The translations under genes and the position numbers were made by a program. A stretch of DNA of 64,000 nucleotides from assembly GCF_024362765.1 (NCBI RefSeq), contig NZ_CP093302.1, forward strand, positions 2,665,564 to 2,729,563, given 5' to 3'. Under the pieces are notes generated by a model. The model saw only the letters and a program-made list of their open reading frames with translations. It was not told where the DNA came from and did not search any database. This stretch comes from Alkalihalobacillus sp. LMS6 (GTDB taxonomy: Bacteria > Bacillota > Bacilli > Bacillales > Bacillaceae_D). Of the stretch, positions 27,165 to 36,195 are shown piece after piece (position 1 is the stretch's first letter; each line of letters opens with the position of its first letter).

Positions 27165-28861
27165 TATGCACTCATATGTTTTGACACTTTGTTCATTAAG
27201 TCTGGCTCATAGCGTTGAACTGCATGTTGGACAATCGATAGCGCTTTTTCATAATCATACTGTAAGAAGGCTTGCTCCGCTTCATCAAGCTCTTTTCGCA
27301 CGGATTCATCCTGCCCACGATAACGATTGCTATATTGTATGGCAAGCTCGGCCATTTGCGCCGTTTCCACCATTTCTCGAATATCGTTGCTATTTTTTTC
27401 AACTACAGCAGACGCTTCTTGGACGAGCGCTTCTACTTGACTCATTTCAAGGGGAAACGACTGGAGTGCTTCTAGCGCTTTGTTAATTTTTTCTTCTGCT
27501 TCATCAAGTGTTTCAACGTAGGTTACAGGTACACCTGGCAGATTGCTTTTATAGAGCAAGCGCTTTGACTCAAGCACAAGTTCTCTTAATTGACTTACGG
27601 TTTCTTGAGCTTGGAGTTCGTCTTTTCGCAGTCTTCTAAGCCGATCAATGCTTTCTTCAATGCCGGTTGACAGCTCTTCCATTTGAATACGCCAGTCTTC
27701 GGTCATCTCAAAAATAGATGAGAATGTTTGCTTTTGGTTTTCAAAGACGTCCATAATGACGGTTAACTGACTTTGTACATTTCGCAAATCTTTTTGAAGG
27801 GTTTGCTGAAGCTGGACCTCTTCACTTGCGATCATATAACTTTTTTCAACTTGAGTCGTCTCATCTAACAACTGCTTCATATTCTTATTCGCTTTTTCAA
27901 TTTCCGCTTTCAATACAGGAATTTGTGCGAGTAACTTACTCTTATACGTCGCTTCTTTTTCCAACGTTTCATACATGCTATCAATTTCAGCTTGTACGTC
28001 TTCAAGTGTTGCCGCCGCCTCATCCACTTCTAACGTTTTAAGAGCTATGTATGCCTTGTCAATTTCTTCCTTGAACGTAGCAATTTTTGAATGAAACGAG
28101 AATGTCTCAAGATGATACCCGTCTTCTTCCATCTCTTTAATGCCTAATTGGAGATTAGACAGTTCTCCTGGAAGGGTCGATCTTACTTGCATGAGAAGAT
28201 ACGGAATCCGCTCCATCTTTTCATTTAAACTATAAAGAGAGTCTTTCGTTTCAAGCAGTTGTTTTCGCGCCTGCAAGTAACTTCCATTTTGTGTTGACTC
28301 TTCAAACGCTACTAGCGCTTGTTTCGTATTCGTCATGACTTCATCAAGAGCTTGAATCGTCTCTCCAAATGAGCCTCTTTTTTTCAACAGTTCAGTGGAC
28401 AAGTCTTGATAAAGTTCTTTAATTGAAGCGATCTCGCTTCGATTCTTTTCTTCAGCAGAAACGAGTTTATCAATATCCTCAACCATTACGTCCAGCTGTT
28501 GTTCAACAGAAATCAAACGATTTTCCACCCATTTCAATTGATCTTTCGCTTTTGTAATGCGGTACTTTCCTGCTAGTTCTTCAATTTCAACGAGTTGCTC
28601 TTCAATGCTAGGTAAAATGGATTCAAGTATTTCATCCCAGTCTTTACGCCAACTTTCAAATTTCTGTTCCGTTTCACCAGACATCTTCAGCTTTTTCACT
28701 TTTGATATTTCTTCTGAAATGTTTCGATTTAAAATTTGGTTTTTACGATTGTCTAATTCATCAACTGATTTATGTATTGTTCGCCTAATCAAAATGCCAG
28801 CAACTGTGCCAATCACAATAATGACTAGTAAGACGACAACAATGGTTATGATTATATTCAC
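27164..28861 (-). CDS. ezrA: Septation ring regulator EzrA
   Basis: 565 aa (B. subtilis 562). A membrane-anchored negative regulator of FtsZ ring formation that also recruits PBP1. One N-terminal membrane helix (about residues 2-23) is followed by a cytoplasmic region that is nearly all spectrin-like coiled coil, rich in Glu/Lys/Leu. The start is GTG 28859-28861, behind GGAAGGGAG; the eight upstream codons are leader. It is divergent from hisJ. Confidence 0.95.
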   Translation of the reverse strand: MNIIITIVVVLLVIIVIGTVAGILIRRTIHKSVDELDNRKNQILNRNISEEISKVKKLKMSGETEQKFESWRKDWDEILESILPSIEEQLVEIEELAGKYRITKAKDQLKWVENRLISVEQQLDVMVEDIDKLVSAEEKNRSEIASIKELYQDLSTELLKKRGSFGETIQALDEVMTNTKQALVAFEESTQNGSYLQARKQLLETKDSLYSLNEKMERIPYLLMQVRSTLPGELSNLQLGIKEMEEDGYHLETFSFHSKIATFKEEIDKAYIALKTLEVDEAAATLEDVQAEIDSMYETLEKEATYKSKLLAQIPVLKAEIEKANKNMKQLLDETTQVEKSYMIASEEVQLQQTLQKDLRNVQSQLTVIMDVFENQKQTFSSIFEMTEDWRIQMEELSTGIEESIDRLRRLRKDELQAQETVSQLRELVLESKRLLYKSNLPGVPVTYVETLDEAEEKINKALEALQSFPLEMSQVEALVQEASAVVEKNSNDIREMVETAQMAELAIQYSNRYRGQDESVRKELDEAEQAFLQYDYEKALSIVQHAVQRYEPDLMNKVSKHMSA

Positions 28862-29051
28862 TGGAGACTCCCTTCCGACAAGCACTTTCCTACTTTGCTA
28901 ACTTTCTAGTTTATCCGATATCTAATACGTATTATAATATCATGAAAGCGACAGTTTGTGTGCAGATTCAACACATCGCTCGCCGACAAATTTCACATTT
29001 TTAACATTTGAGTCATTTCTTCGTCACAACACACGAATAAGGAGGGTTCTT

Positions 29052-29852
29052 ATGCACGTACGCGATGGGCATGTTCATAGCCCGTATTGTCCCCATGGCT
29101 CTAATGATACGATGGCTGCTTATTGTGAAGAAGCCATCAAAAAGGGAATCAAGCAGCTAACATTTACCGAACACGCGCCACTTCCTTCAACTTTCGTAGA
29201 CCCAACACCTGAACAAGATAGTGCCATGCCTATACATGACGTGAGTGCCTACTTTTCTGCGATTGAGCAATTAAAAAAAGAGTATGCGGGCTCACTGCGC
29301 ATACTCACGGGAATGGAAGTTGATTATATTGCTGGCTATGAAGAGGAAACGAAAGAGTTGCTAAATGAATTCGGTCCACATTTAGAAGACAGCATTCTAT
29401 CGGTTCATTTTCTTCAAACTGATTCAGCCTATACTTGTATGGATTTTAGTTCCGACGCATTTGCTTCACTCGCTAACAAACTAGGTAGTATCGATGCCGT
29501 TTATAAGCTGTATTATCAGACAGTCTTTCGCTCCCTTAAAGCAAACTTAGGCAAGTACAAACCAAAGCGAATCGGCCATATGACTCTTTGTCGTAAATAT
29601 CAACGACGATACCCTGCGAGTCATTTTTTTGAACAGGAATGGATGGAGATCCTGAATGAAGTTCAAGCCCAAGGGCTCGAGCTTGATTATAACGGCGCCG
29701 GCATGAACAAGCCAGATTGCTTAGAAACGTACCCGCCTCTTCCAATTGCCCGTGTAGCTAAAAAGATGAGCATTCCACTTATTTACGGTTCCGACGCTCA
29801 TACAGTCTCTGGTCTACAAAGTGGTCAAACGGCGCTTTTACCCTCGTACTAA
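29052..29852 (+). CDS. hisJ: Histidinol-phosphatase (PHP family)
   Basis: 266 aa, dephosphorylates L-histidinol phosphate in histidine synthesis. PHP metal-binding motifs are intact: DGHVHSPYCPHG (residues 5-16), FTEHAPLP (~42), GMEVDYI (~95), SVHFL (~130), and the final GSDAHT (~250). The start ATG follows AAGGAGGG by six bases. The 3' end overlaps the convergent refZ gene by 15 bases. Confidence 0.93.
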   Translation: MHVRDGHVHSPYCPHGSNDTMAAYCEEAIKKGIKQLTFTEHAPLPSTFVDPTPEQDSAMPIHDVSAYFSAIEQLKKEYAGSLRILTGMEVDYIAGYEEETKELLNEFGPHLEDSILSVHFLQTDSAYTCMDFSSDAFASLANKLGSIDAVYKLYYQTVFRSLKANLGKYKPKRIGHMTLCRKYQRRYPASHFFEQEWMEILNEVQAQGLELDYNGAGMNKPDCLETYPPLPIARVAKKMSIPLIYGSDAHTVSGLQSGQTALLPSY

Positions 29853-30470
29853 GTGAAGGCGCTTCGTATCTTTTGTCTGTAGCAATGACTTCATCCACTG
29901 TTCTGCATGAGACACATACCGTTTCATAAACAAATGATCATCTGGCGCTAGTAAAAATAACTCACGTAAATATTGTGGAGAAGAGAACGGGAGTGTTAAC
30001 ATATTCCGTAAATGCAGCACGGTTAAATCTATCGGAATCCGCTTGAGTTGCTTCCGATCAAGGTATACATGAATAATTTGCTCTAATAGGAACTGCTCTT
30101 TCCTTAAATACGTACTCATTACTTCACGAACAAGGGTCGAGTCCATCGTCATTTCACGATGAGCCATTCTAGCTAATAAATGGCGTGACTGTTGATACGT
30201 AAATACGTGTTTAAATAATTTGGGTAGCACAGCATCGACGTCAACATTTGCTTGATACATGGCTTCTTCTATAGATTGAATATAACCTTCAAAGAATTCG
30301 ATCATTAACGTTTCAAATAATGGTTGTTTCCCTCCAAAATAGTAGGAAATGAGCGCAGAATTGACGGAAGCTTCTTTCGCAATATCTCGAACCGACGTCC
30401 CATGATAGCCATGTGTATAAAATAAACGGGTAGCCGCATGTTTAATGGACTCTTTGGTTTGATCACTCAT
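29838..30470 (-). CDS. refZ: TetR-family regulator RefZ
   Basis: 210 aa. The N-terminal TetR helix-turn-helix is clear: ATRLFYTHGYHGTSVRDIAK, then VNSALISYYFGGKQ (~12-45), followed by an all-helical ligand domain. Gene neighbourhood (ytsP, rpsD) and HTH sequence match B. subtilis RefZ (YttP), which binds origin-proximal sites and modulates FtsZ placement during sporulation. The start is ATG 30468-30470 behind GGAGGTGA; the longer frame lacks an RBS. Confidence 0.88.
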   Translation of the reverse strand: MSDQTKESIKHAATRLFYTHGYHGTSVRDIAKEASVNSALISYYFGGKQPLFETLMIEFFEGYIQSIEEAMYQANVDVDAVLPKLFKHVFTYQQSRHLLARMAHREMTMDSTLVREVMSTYLRKEQFLLEQIIHVYLDRKQLKRIPIDLTVLHLRNMLTLPFSSPQYLRELFLLAPDDHLFMKRYVSHAEQWMKSLLQTKDTKRLHLVRG

Positions 30471-30638
30471 TAGGTCACCTCCGAGTAAAGTTGGTTTTTT
30501 CAAACCCTTCTCATCTTCCTACCTGTATTCGCTCTCCTATTCTCGAGCTCCTGTTCAGCTTGGGATTTTAGAACAAATACTTTTAGACAAAACCCGTGAT
30601 TTAAAGGCGATTAATGTATATTAAAAGGAGAATCTGTC

Positions 30639-31136
30639 ATGTTTACGACGAACACGTACTCAGATAACAAAAAAGACGCATATGAATTATTGTTAAAACA
30701 AGCAAAGGCCTTGCTTGAAGACGAAACAAGCACACTCGCAAACTATGCAAATGCAAGTGCCCTTCTTGGACAATTTTTAGGTGATATTAATTGGGTTGGA
30801 TTTTACTTGTTAAAAGAAAATGAGCTCGTATTAGGACCTTTTCAAGGATTACCAGCCTGCACACGTATCTCCATTGGTAAAGGAGTATGCGGGACAGCTG
30901 TTTCTAAAAATCAAACGATGCGTGTTGCCGACGTTCATGCTTTTCCAGGCCATATTGCATGCGATGCCGCATCGAATTCTGAGATTGTCATACCCGTTCG
31001 TCAAAACGGCACCGTGATTGGCGTATTAGACATTGATAGCCCAATAAAAGATCGCTTTTCAGAAGAGGACCAAGTCTATTTAGAACAATTTGTTGCAACG
31101 ATTGAACCTTTCTTAAACGCAAACCTTGACTTTTAA
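30639..31136 (+). CDS. ytsP: Free methionine-(R)-sulfoxide reductase (GAF domain)
   Basis: 165-aa single GAF domain that reduces free Met-R-SO. All three redox cysteines of the fRMsr family are visible: Cys74 (LPACTRI), Cys84 (KGVCGTA) and Cys108 (HIACDAASNSE). RBS AAAAGGAGA. It precedes rpsD, as in B. subtilis. The rpsD -35 element lies in its last codons. Confidence 0.93.
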   Translation: MFTTNTYSDNKKDAYELLLKQAKALLEDETSTLANYANASALLGQFLGDINWVGFYLLKENELVLGPFQGLPACTRISIGKGVCGTAVSKNQTMRVADVHAFPGHIACDAASNSEIVIPVRQNGTVIGVLDIDSPIKDRFSEEDQVYLEQFVATIEPFLNANLDF

Positions 31137-31155
31137 ACGGTATTTCGGTTATGAT
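31126..31155 (+). promoter_or_regulatory. sigma-A promoter of rpsD
   Basis: -35 TTGACT (31126-31131, within the end of ytsP) and -10 TATGAT (31150-31155), 18-bp spacing. This gives a leader of roughly 185 bases before rpsD. Confidence 0.7.
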
Positions 31156-31161
31156 TATTCG

Positions 31162-31348
31162 GTGTGAAAGACAGCCGAGACAAACTGTTGTTTGTTTTAT
31201 TCCATTCCTCGCGGCTGCAAGGTATGAGGTGTACTGTGTAACTTCTAGCTGTCGAAGCGAAGGTACATGAAAATGGAATAACCTGCATTCAGAGATTGTC
31301 AGACAGGTTGTTATTTTGCAAATCAAAATAACAAGGAGGAGACTACTT
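31162..31348 (+). ncRNA. rpsD 5' leader (S4 autoregulation candidate) with alternative hairpins
   Basis: Long untranslated leader. Just before the RBS, GTTATTTTG (31310-31318) and CAAAATAAC (31324-31332) form a perfect 9-bp hairpin abutting AAGGAGGAG. An upstream hairpin, AATAACCTG (31277-31285) with CAGGTTGTTATT (31304-31315), shares bases 31310-31315, so the two exclude each other. B. subtilis S4 represses its own synthesis through the rpsD leader. A switch here is inferred from these pairings. Confidence 0.55.
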
Positions 31349-31951
31349 ATGTCTCGTTATACAGGTCCATCTTGGAAACTATCTCGTCGCCTTGGTGTTT
31401 CACTAAGCGGCACTGGTAAAGAACTTGCGAAGCGTCCTTACGCTCCAGGTCAACACGGTCCAAACCAACGTAAAAAATTATCCGAATACGCGCTTCAGCT
31501 TCAAGAGAAGCAAAAGCTTCGTCATATGTATGGCGTAAATGAGCGTCAATTCGTTCGTATCTTCAACGATGCTGGCAAAATGTCAGGGATCCACGGTGAG
31601 AACTTCATGGTTCTTCTTGAGTCTCGTTTAGACAACCTTGTTTACCGTTTAGGTCTTGCTCGTACACGTCGTGCGGCACGTCAACTTGTTAACCACGGTC
31701 ACGTAACAGTAGATGGTTCTCGTGTAGATATCCCATCTTACCGTGTAAAGCCTGGTCAAGCAATTTCTCTTCGTGAGCGTTCTCGTACCCTTTCTGCGGT
31801 AAAAGAATCTCTAGAAGTAAATGACTTCACACCAGCATACGTATCATTTGATGAAGAAAAGCTTGAAGGAACGTACACACGTTTCCCAGAGCGTTCTGAG
31901 CTTCCTGCTGAAATCACAGAAGCGCTTATCGTTGAGTGGTATTCTCGTTAA
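31349..31951 (+). CDS. rpsD: Ribosomal protein S4
   Basis: 200 aa, the length of B. subtilis S4. It begins [16 protein letters not shown], keeps the S4 RNA-binding domain ([25 protein letters not shown] split around residue 100) and ends in the typical IVEWYSR. It nucleates 30S assembly. No zinc-binding cysteines, so it is the C-minus form. The ATG follows AAGGAGGAG. Monocistronic, with a terminator downstream. Confidence 0.98.
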   Translation: MSRYTGPSWKLSRRLGVSLSGTGKELAKRPYAPGQHGPNQRKKLSEYALQLQEKQKLRHMYGVNERQFVRIFNDAGKMSGIHGENFMVLLESRLDNLVYRLGLARTRRAARQLVNHGHVTVDGSRVDIPSYRVKPGQAISLRERSRTLSAVKESLEVNDFTPAYVSFDEEKLEGTYTRFPERSELPAEITEALIVEWYSR

Positions 31952-31965
31952 TACGTTTGTAAGAA

Positions 31966-31997
31966 GCGTCCGCCTAGTAAGGTGGACGTTTTTTTTA
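31966..31997 (+). terminator. Terminator of rpsD
   Basis: Stem GCGTCCGCC/GGTGGACGT with one G-T pair and a 6-base loop, followed by a T8 run. Confidence 0.9.
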
Positions 31998-32005
31998 TTC
32001 GTGTA

Positions 32006-32039
32006 TAAAAAAAGCACTGCCAGAGGGGCAGCACTTTTT
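32006..32039 (-). terminator. Terminator of tyrS/tyrZ
   Basis: Minus strand: stem of about 9 paired bases plus a 2-nt internal mismatch around a CCTCT loop, followed by a T-rich run. It lies just after the synthetase stop. Confidence 0.75.
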
Positions 32040-32046
32040 ACTTCTA

Positions 32047-33291
32047 TTAAGAAACGCTTAGTTTAGCAAATTTTCGTTTTCCTACTTGAACAATCATGCC
32101 ATCTTCTACCGTAATCATCGCTTGAAGATCTTCTTGTTTTTCCTCGTTGATTTTCACACCGCCACCTTGAATCATGCGGCGCGCTTCACCTTTTGAATTT
32201 TGGAGCTTTAATTCAACAAGCATATCAATCAATGATACGGTTTGTTCGCCAGTCCATTCCACAACTGGTAAATCAGTAGGAAGATTTCGCTTTTGGAAGA
32301 CCGTTTCAAAATAGCTTTGCGCTTCTTTGGCTGCTTCTTCCCCGTGGTACATTTCAACAAGTTTTCGACCAAGACGCATTTTTGCATCACGTGGGTGAAC
32401 CGAGCCATCTTTTAAACCCGCTTCAATGTTGTTTACTTCTTCCATTGGTACATCTGTGGCTAACTTAAAGTATTTCACCATTAGCTCATCTGGAATCGAC
32501 ATCGATTTGCCGAAAATTTCATTTGGCGCTTCATCAATTCCGATGTAGTTGTTCAGCGACTTCGACATTTTGCGGACCCCATCGAGTCCTTCAATTAACG
32601 GCAACGTCATCATGACCTGCTTTTCTTTACCGTACGCATCTTGCAGCTGTCTTCCCATCAGAAGGTTAAACGTTTGATCCGTTCCTCCTACTTCGATGTC
32701 TGTTTCCATTGCAACAGAATCGTATCCTTGCATAAGCGGGTAGAAAAATTCATGAACCGAAATAGGCTGACCTGACTTATAGCGTTTATTAAAATCTTCA
32801 CGCTCTAACATTCGCGCAACCGTCATTTGACCAGCTAAATTTAGCACATCTTCAAACTTAAGCTCGGTTAACCATTGAGAGTTGTAAAGAATTTCTGTTT
32901 TCTCCATATCTAGCACCTTGCCGTATTGTTCTACATACGTTTGCGCATTCTGTTTTACTTGTTCATCAGTTAATACTTTACGCGTTTCTGATTTACCAGT
33001 TGGATCGCCAATTTTCCCAGTGAAATCCCCAATTAACAATTGGATATGATGCCCGTAATCTTGAAACTGACGTAATTTTTGTAAGACAACCGTATGCCCA
33101 ATATGCACGTCCGGTGCAGACGGGTCCATCCCTAGTTTTATCTTTAATGCCTTGCCTGTGCGAACACTTTTTTCAATCTTTTTACGAAACGCTTCTTCAG
33201 GAACAATTTCAACCACTCCACGCATAAGGGTCTCAACCTGTTCATCCACTAATCTAGCTTGCTCAGCCGTAAGCTGTTTTTCTTCCGTCAT
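32047..33291 (-). CDS. tyrZ: Tyrosyl-tRNA synthetase, TyrZ type
   Basis: 414-aa class I synthetase. HIGH motif in [11 protein letters not shown] (~50), KMSKS in [13 protein letters not shown] (~240), tyrosine-specificity region GGTDQTFN (~205), and a C-terminal S4-like RNA-binding domain (~350-414). The text around HIGH ([15 protein letters not shown]) is of the TyrZ kind. B. subtilis TyrS, which occupies this locus there, reads YCGFDPTADSLHIGH. The start is ATG 33289-33291 behind GAGGAGGAA. A tyrosine T-box leader controls it. Confidence 0.92.
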   Translation of the reverse strand: MTEEKQLTAEQARLVDEQVETLMRGVVEIVPEEAFRKKIEKSVRTGKALKIKLGMDPSAPDVHIGHTVVLQKLRQFQDYGHHIQLLIGDFTGKIGDPTGKSETRKVLTDEQVKQNAQTYVEQYGKVLDMEKTEILYNSQWLTELKFEDVLNLAGQMTVARMLEREDFNKRYKSGQPISVHEFFYPLMQGYDSVAMETDIEVGGTDQTFNLLMGRQLQDAYGKEKQVMMTLPLIEGLDGVRKMSKSLNNYIGIDEAPNEIFGKSMSIPDELMVKYFKLATDVPMEEVNNIEAGLKDGSVHPRDAKMRLGRKLVEMYHGEEAAKEAQSYFETVFQKRNLPTDLPVVEWTGEQTVSLIDMLVELKLQNSKGEARRMIQGGGVKINEEKQEDLQAMITVEDGMIVQVGKRKFAKLSVS

Positions 33292-33318
33292 CTCTCTTCC
33301 TCCTCTATTTTTAAACAC

Positions 33319-33553
33319 AAAAAAAGCTCCTCCCTAAAAGGGACGAACATTCGTCGCGGTACCACCCTCGTTGAAGGTTTATAAACCTCCCACTCAATAA
33401 ATAACGGTCTTCCCGTCCTTGTGTCAAACACAAAGAAAGCTCCCAGCTGTAATTCTGCTTATCGATCGTGCTAGCTTTCACCACCCGCTAGCTCTCTATT
33501 GCTACCATTTATAAGCATACTTCGGCTTTTCAACGCTTGTGTATTTAGATATA
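33319..33553 (-). ncRNA. Tyrosine T-box riboswitch
   Basis: The stem I distal element AGAGAG...GGTGGTGAAA (33470-33497) and the specifier loop GAATTACAG are visible, with specifier codon UAC (33449-33451, Tyr) followed by a purine. The invariant T-box AGGGTGGTACCGCG is at 33355-33368. The terminator is GTTCGTCCCT (33339-33348) with AGGGAGGAGC (33326-33335), one mismatch, then a T run. Uncharged tRNA-Tyr should stabilise the antiterminator and switch on the synthetase. Confidence 0.96.
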
Positions 33554-33559
33554 AGCATA

Positions 33560-33588
33560 GTTTTATCACACCTCGTTTTCAAAGTCAA
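33560..33588 (-). promoter_or_regulatory. sigma-A promoter of the T-box/TyrRS unit
   Basis: Minus strand -35 TTGACT (33583-33588), -10 TAAAAC (33560-33565), spacing 17. The start point falls just before the T-box leader. Confidence 0.65.
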
Positions 33589-33617
33589 CAGAACGTGTAT
33601 GCCCGCTATCCTATTTA

Positions 33618-33626
33618 TGGTATACT
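33618..33626 (+). promoter_or_regulatory. Extended -10 promoter of the class A PBP gene
   Basis: TGGTATACT matches the TGnTATAAT extended -10 with one mismatch, 22 bases before the PBP start codon. No good -35 is visible. The rest of the 33319-33647 gap is the T-box leader and its promoter on the other strand. Confidence 0.45.
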
Positions 33627-33647
33627 CACCATTATAGGGGGGAAAAC

Positions 33648-36143
33648 ATGAAATCTTTTCTATTAAATGTAAGGCAGTCTTTTGAGCAAATGAATCAAAA
33701 GCTCTCAGACATTCGATTTTTTCGCAAGGTAGGCATTACCTACCAAGTTATTTGGAATTTATTGCTCGTAGCACTTATCATAGGCTTTTTACTGATTGTC
33801 CTTGCAGGAGGGACTGCTGCAGGGTATTTCGCCTCTCTTGTTCATGACGAGGAAGAGTATACAGAAGAAGATTTGCGCACGCACGTTGGCTCGTTAACAG
33901 AAACAAGTGAAATTTACTTAGCGAACGACGTGTATTTAGGGAAAATTCGCAGTGATGTCGAACGGGATATTATTACCTTAGATGATATTGCGGATGATGT
34001 AAAAACGGCCATTATCGCAACAGAAGATGAGCATTTTTATGAACATGAAGGCATCGTCCCTAAAGCACTGCTGCGAGCCACCATGCAAGAACTCTCCAAT
34101 GCTTCTGTCCAAACGGGAGGAAGCACACTGACTCAGCAACTAATTAAGCAACAGGTTCTCTCCAATGAAGTCTCGTTTGACCGAAAAGCAACGGAAATCA
34201 TGTTAGCTATGCGCTTAGAACACTTCATGACAAAAGACGAAATTTTAGAGGCCTATTTAAACGTTGTACCATTTGGTCGAAATGCTTCTGGTCGGAATGT
34301 AGAAGGTGTGCAGGCCGCATCAATGGGTATCTTTGGCGTACCAGCTTCAGACTTAAACCTTGCACAATCTGCTTATTTAGCTGGAATGCCGCAAAGCCCG
34401 TTTGGGTACACGCCGTTTACAGGTGATGCAGAAGTAAAAGATGAAGACGGCTTACAACCTGGATTTAATCGTTTTCGCACCGTATTGAACCGCATGTACG
34501 AAAGTGGCTACATTGATCAAGAACAGCGCGATGAAGCACTTGACTATGATTTAGCAGCGGACTTTATTGAATATGCGCCTGATCCAATGGCGCGTAACCC
34601 AAGACTAACTTCTGAAATTCTTGACCGCGCTACTGAAGCCCTTCTTTCTGTGGAAAAAGAGGCGTTTGAAGGATGGGATCAACTAAGCGCGAGCGCGCAA
34701 AATTTAGAAGAAGAAGAAATGCGCACCGATGTCCGCAATCGCATCGAAAACGGTGGCTACAAAATTTCAACTACGATTGAGGAAGACCTGTATGAGGTAA
34801 TGAACGAAGCTGCTGGCGAATCGGATTACTATTTTGGCCCTAACAATAGTAGCGGAGACCGGGAAGAAGTTGGTGCGGTTCTAATTGATAATCGTACAGG
34901 AGCGATTTTGAGCTTTGTCGGTGGTCGAGAAGAAGATTTAGACAACCAGTTAAATCATACAACTCGTTTACGCTCGCCAGGATCAACGATCAAACCGATT
35001 CTACCGTTTGCCGGCGCTTTGGAAGCTGGTGTCACACAACCTGGGCTAGTCATTCCCGATACACCGGATACGTATCGATCAAATGGGCAAGATATTGATA
35101 ATTCTGGAAACTCATACTTCGGCAATATTACTGTACGTGAATCATTAACACGTTCACAAAATATACCAGCGGTTCGTGCTTGGTGGCATGTACCAGACGA
35201 AATGAAAACCCAGTTAATTGAAGCTGCAGGTGTACCAGGTATGCCTCCATATGAGTCAGCTGCTATTGGCGGTGGTGGTGCAACCGTCGAACAAATGGTA
35301 TCTGCTTACTCTGCCTTCGCAAACGACGGCACACGTCCTGACGCCTATATGATCGAGAAAATCGAGACGTACGACGGAGAAATTGTTTATGAACACGAAA
35401 AAGAAGAATATGACTTCGTGAGCCCGCAAACAAACTATTTGTTAGTTGATATGATGCGCGATGTTGTTAATACAGGTATCGGAACGGCCAGAGGTTTGCC
35501 GGACATGCTAGACTTCAGTGCCGATTGGGCAGGAAAAACCGGGACATCTAATGAATATGTTGATTCATGGTTTATTGCAACAAACCCTTATGTCTCTCTT
35601 GGCGTTTGGAATGGCTATTCAGGAAGTACTGAGACTCCTTTGAAAAGGATCCATAATGACATGTTTACTGGTGAACGCACGCAAAACATCTGGGCAAATC
35701 TTGCCAATGCTGCTTATAATGTTCAACCGAACTTAATGACAGCAGAAGGAACCCGATTCCAACGTCCAGGAGGACTAACCGAGCGACGTGTGTGTGGCTT
35801 AACAGGTGGATCTTCTAATGCGGTTTGTGATGAAGAAGGGGTAGTCACAACTGACCTGTATAACAACGACATGCTTTCTCGTATTGACGGACTTGCACCG
35901 TTCCAATCTGAACTAAAGAGCACGATGCAAAGACAGCTTGAAGAATTAAGACAACGTCAATCTTCCGATGATGAGGGTGACGATGACGCTTCAGACAGTA
36001 GTGACGAATCTAGCTCAGATGATGACTCTAGTTCAGATGAAGATGCAGCTGACGATACGGAAGACAGTAGTGATCCTTCAACAGATGATGAAACGGACGA
36101 AACGTCTTCGGATGAGAGCGAAACCGATAACGAAGACGAGTAA
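33648..36143 (+). CDS. Class A penicillin-binding protein (bifunctional) with acidic tail
   Basis: 831-aa peptidoglycan glycosyltransferase/transpeptidase. Cytoplasmic N-terminus, membrane helix ~36-60, GT51 domain ~80-260 with the catalytic ATEDEHFYEHEG (125-136) and QTGGSTLTQQ (155-164). The transpeptidase domain has SPGSTIK with Ser446/Lys449, the SxN motif (SQN) and KTGTS (~630). The last ~65 residues are almost only Asp, Glu, Ser and Thr, outside the cell. This fits an alkaliphile surface or a cell-wall spacer. No PBP gene sits here in B. subtilis. RBS GGGGGG, and a shared terminator with acsA downstream. Confidence 0.93.
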   Translation: MKSFLLNVRQSFEQMNQKLSDIRFFRKVGITYQVIWNLLLVALIIGFLLIVLAGGTAAGYFASLVHDEEEYTEEDLRTHVGSLTETSEIYLANDVYLGKIRSDVERDIITLDDIADDVKTAIIATEDEHFYEHEGIVPKALLRATMQELSNASVQTGGSTLTQQLIKQQVLSNEVSFDRKATEIMLAMRLEHFMTKDEILEAYLNVVPFGRNASGRNVEGVQAASMGIFGVPASDLNLAQSAYLAGMPQSPFGYTPFTGDAEVKDEDGLQPGFNRFRTVLNRMYESGYIDQEQRDEALDYDLAADFIEYAPDPMARNPRLTSEILDRATEALLSVEKEAFEGWDQLSASAQNLEEEEMRTDVRNRIENGGYKISTTIEEDLYEVMNEAAGESDYYFGPNNSSGDREEVGAVLIDNRTGAILSFVGGREEDLDNQLNHTTRLRSPGSTIKPILPFAGALEAGVTQPGLVIPDTPDTYRSNGQDIDNSGNSYFGNITVRESLTRSQNIPAVRAWWHVPDEMKTQLIEAAGVPGMPPYESAAIGGGGATVEQMVSAYSAFANDGTRPDAYMIEKIETYDGEIVYEHEKEEYDFVSPQTNYLLVDMMRDVVNTGIGTARGLPDMLDFSADWAGKTGTSNEYVDSWFIATNPYVSLGVWNGYSGSTETPLKRIHNDMFTGERTQNIWANLANAAYNVQPNLMTAEGTRFQRPGGLTERRVCGLTGGSSNAVCDEEGVVTTDLYNNDMLSRIDGLAPFQSELKSTMQRQLEELRQRQSSDDEGDDDASDSSDESSSDDDSSSDEDAADDTEDSSDPSTDDETDETSSDESETDNEDE

Positions 36144-36152
36144 TCGATCGAT

Positions 36153-36187
36153 AAAAAGCTCCAAGTGCTAAGGCACTTGGAGCTTTT
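36153..36187. terminator. Bidirectional terminator between pbp and acsA
   Basis: AAAAGCTCCAAGTGC/GCACTTGGAGCTTTT, a 15-bp perfect stem with a TAAG loop and T-runs on both strands, between the convergent stops. Confidence 0.92.
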
Positions 36188-36195
36188 GCTATGCA

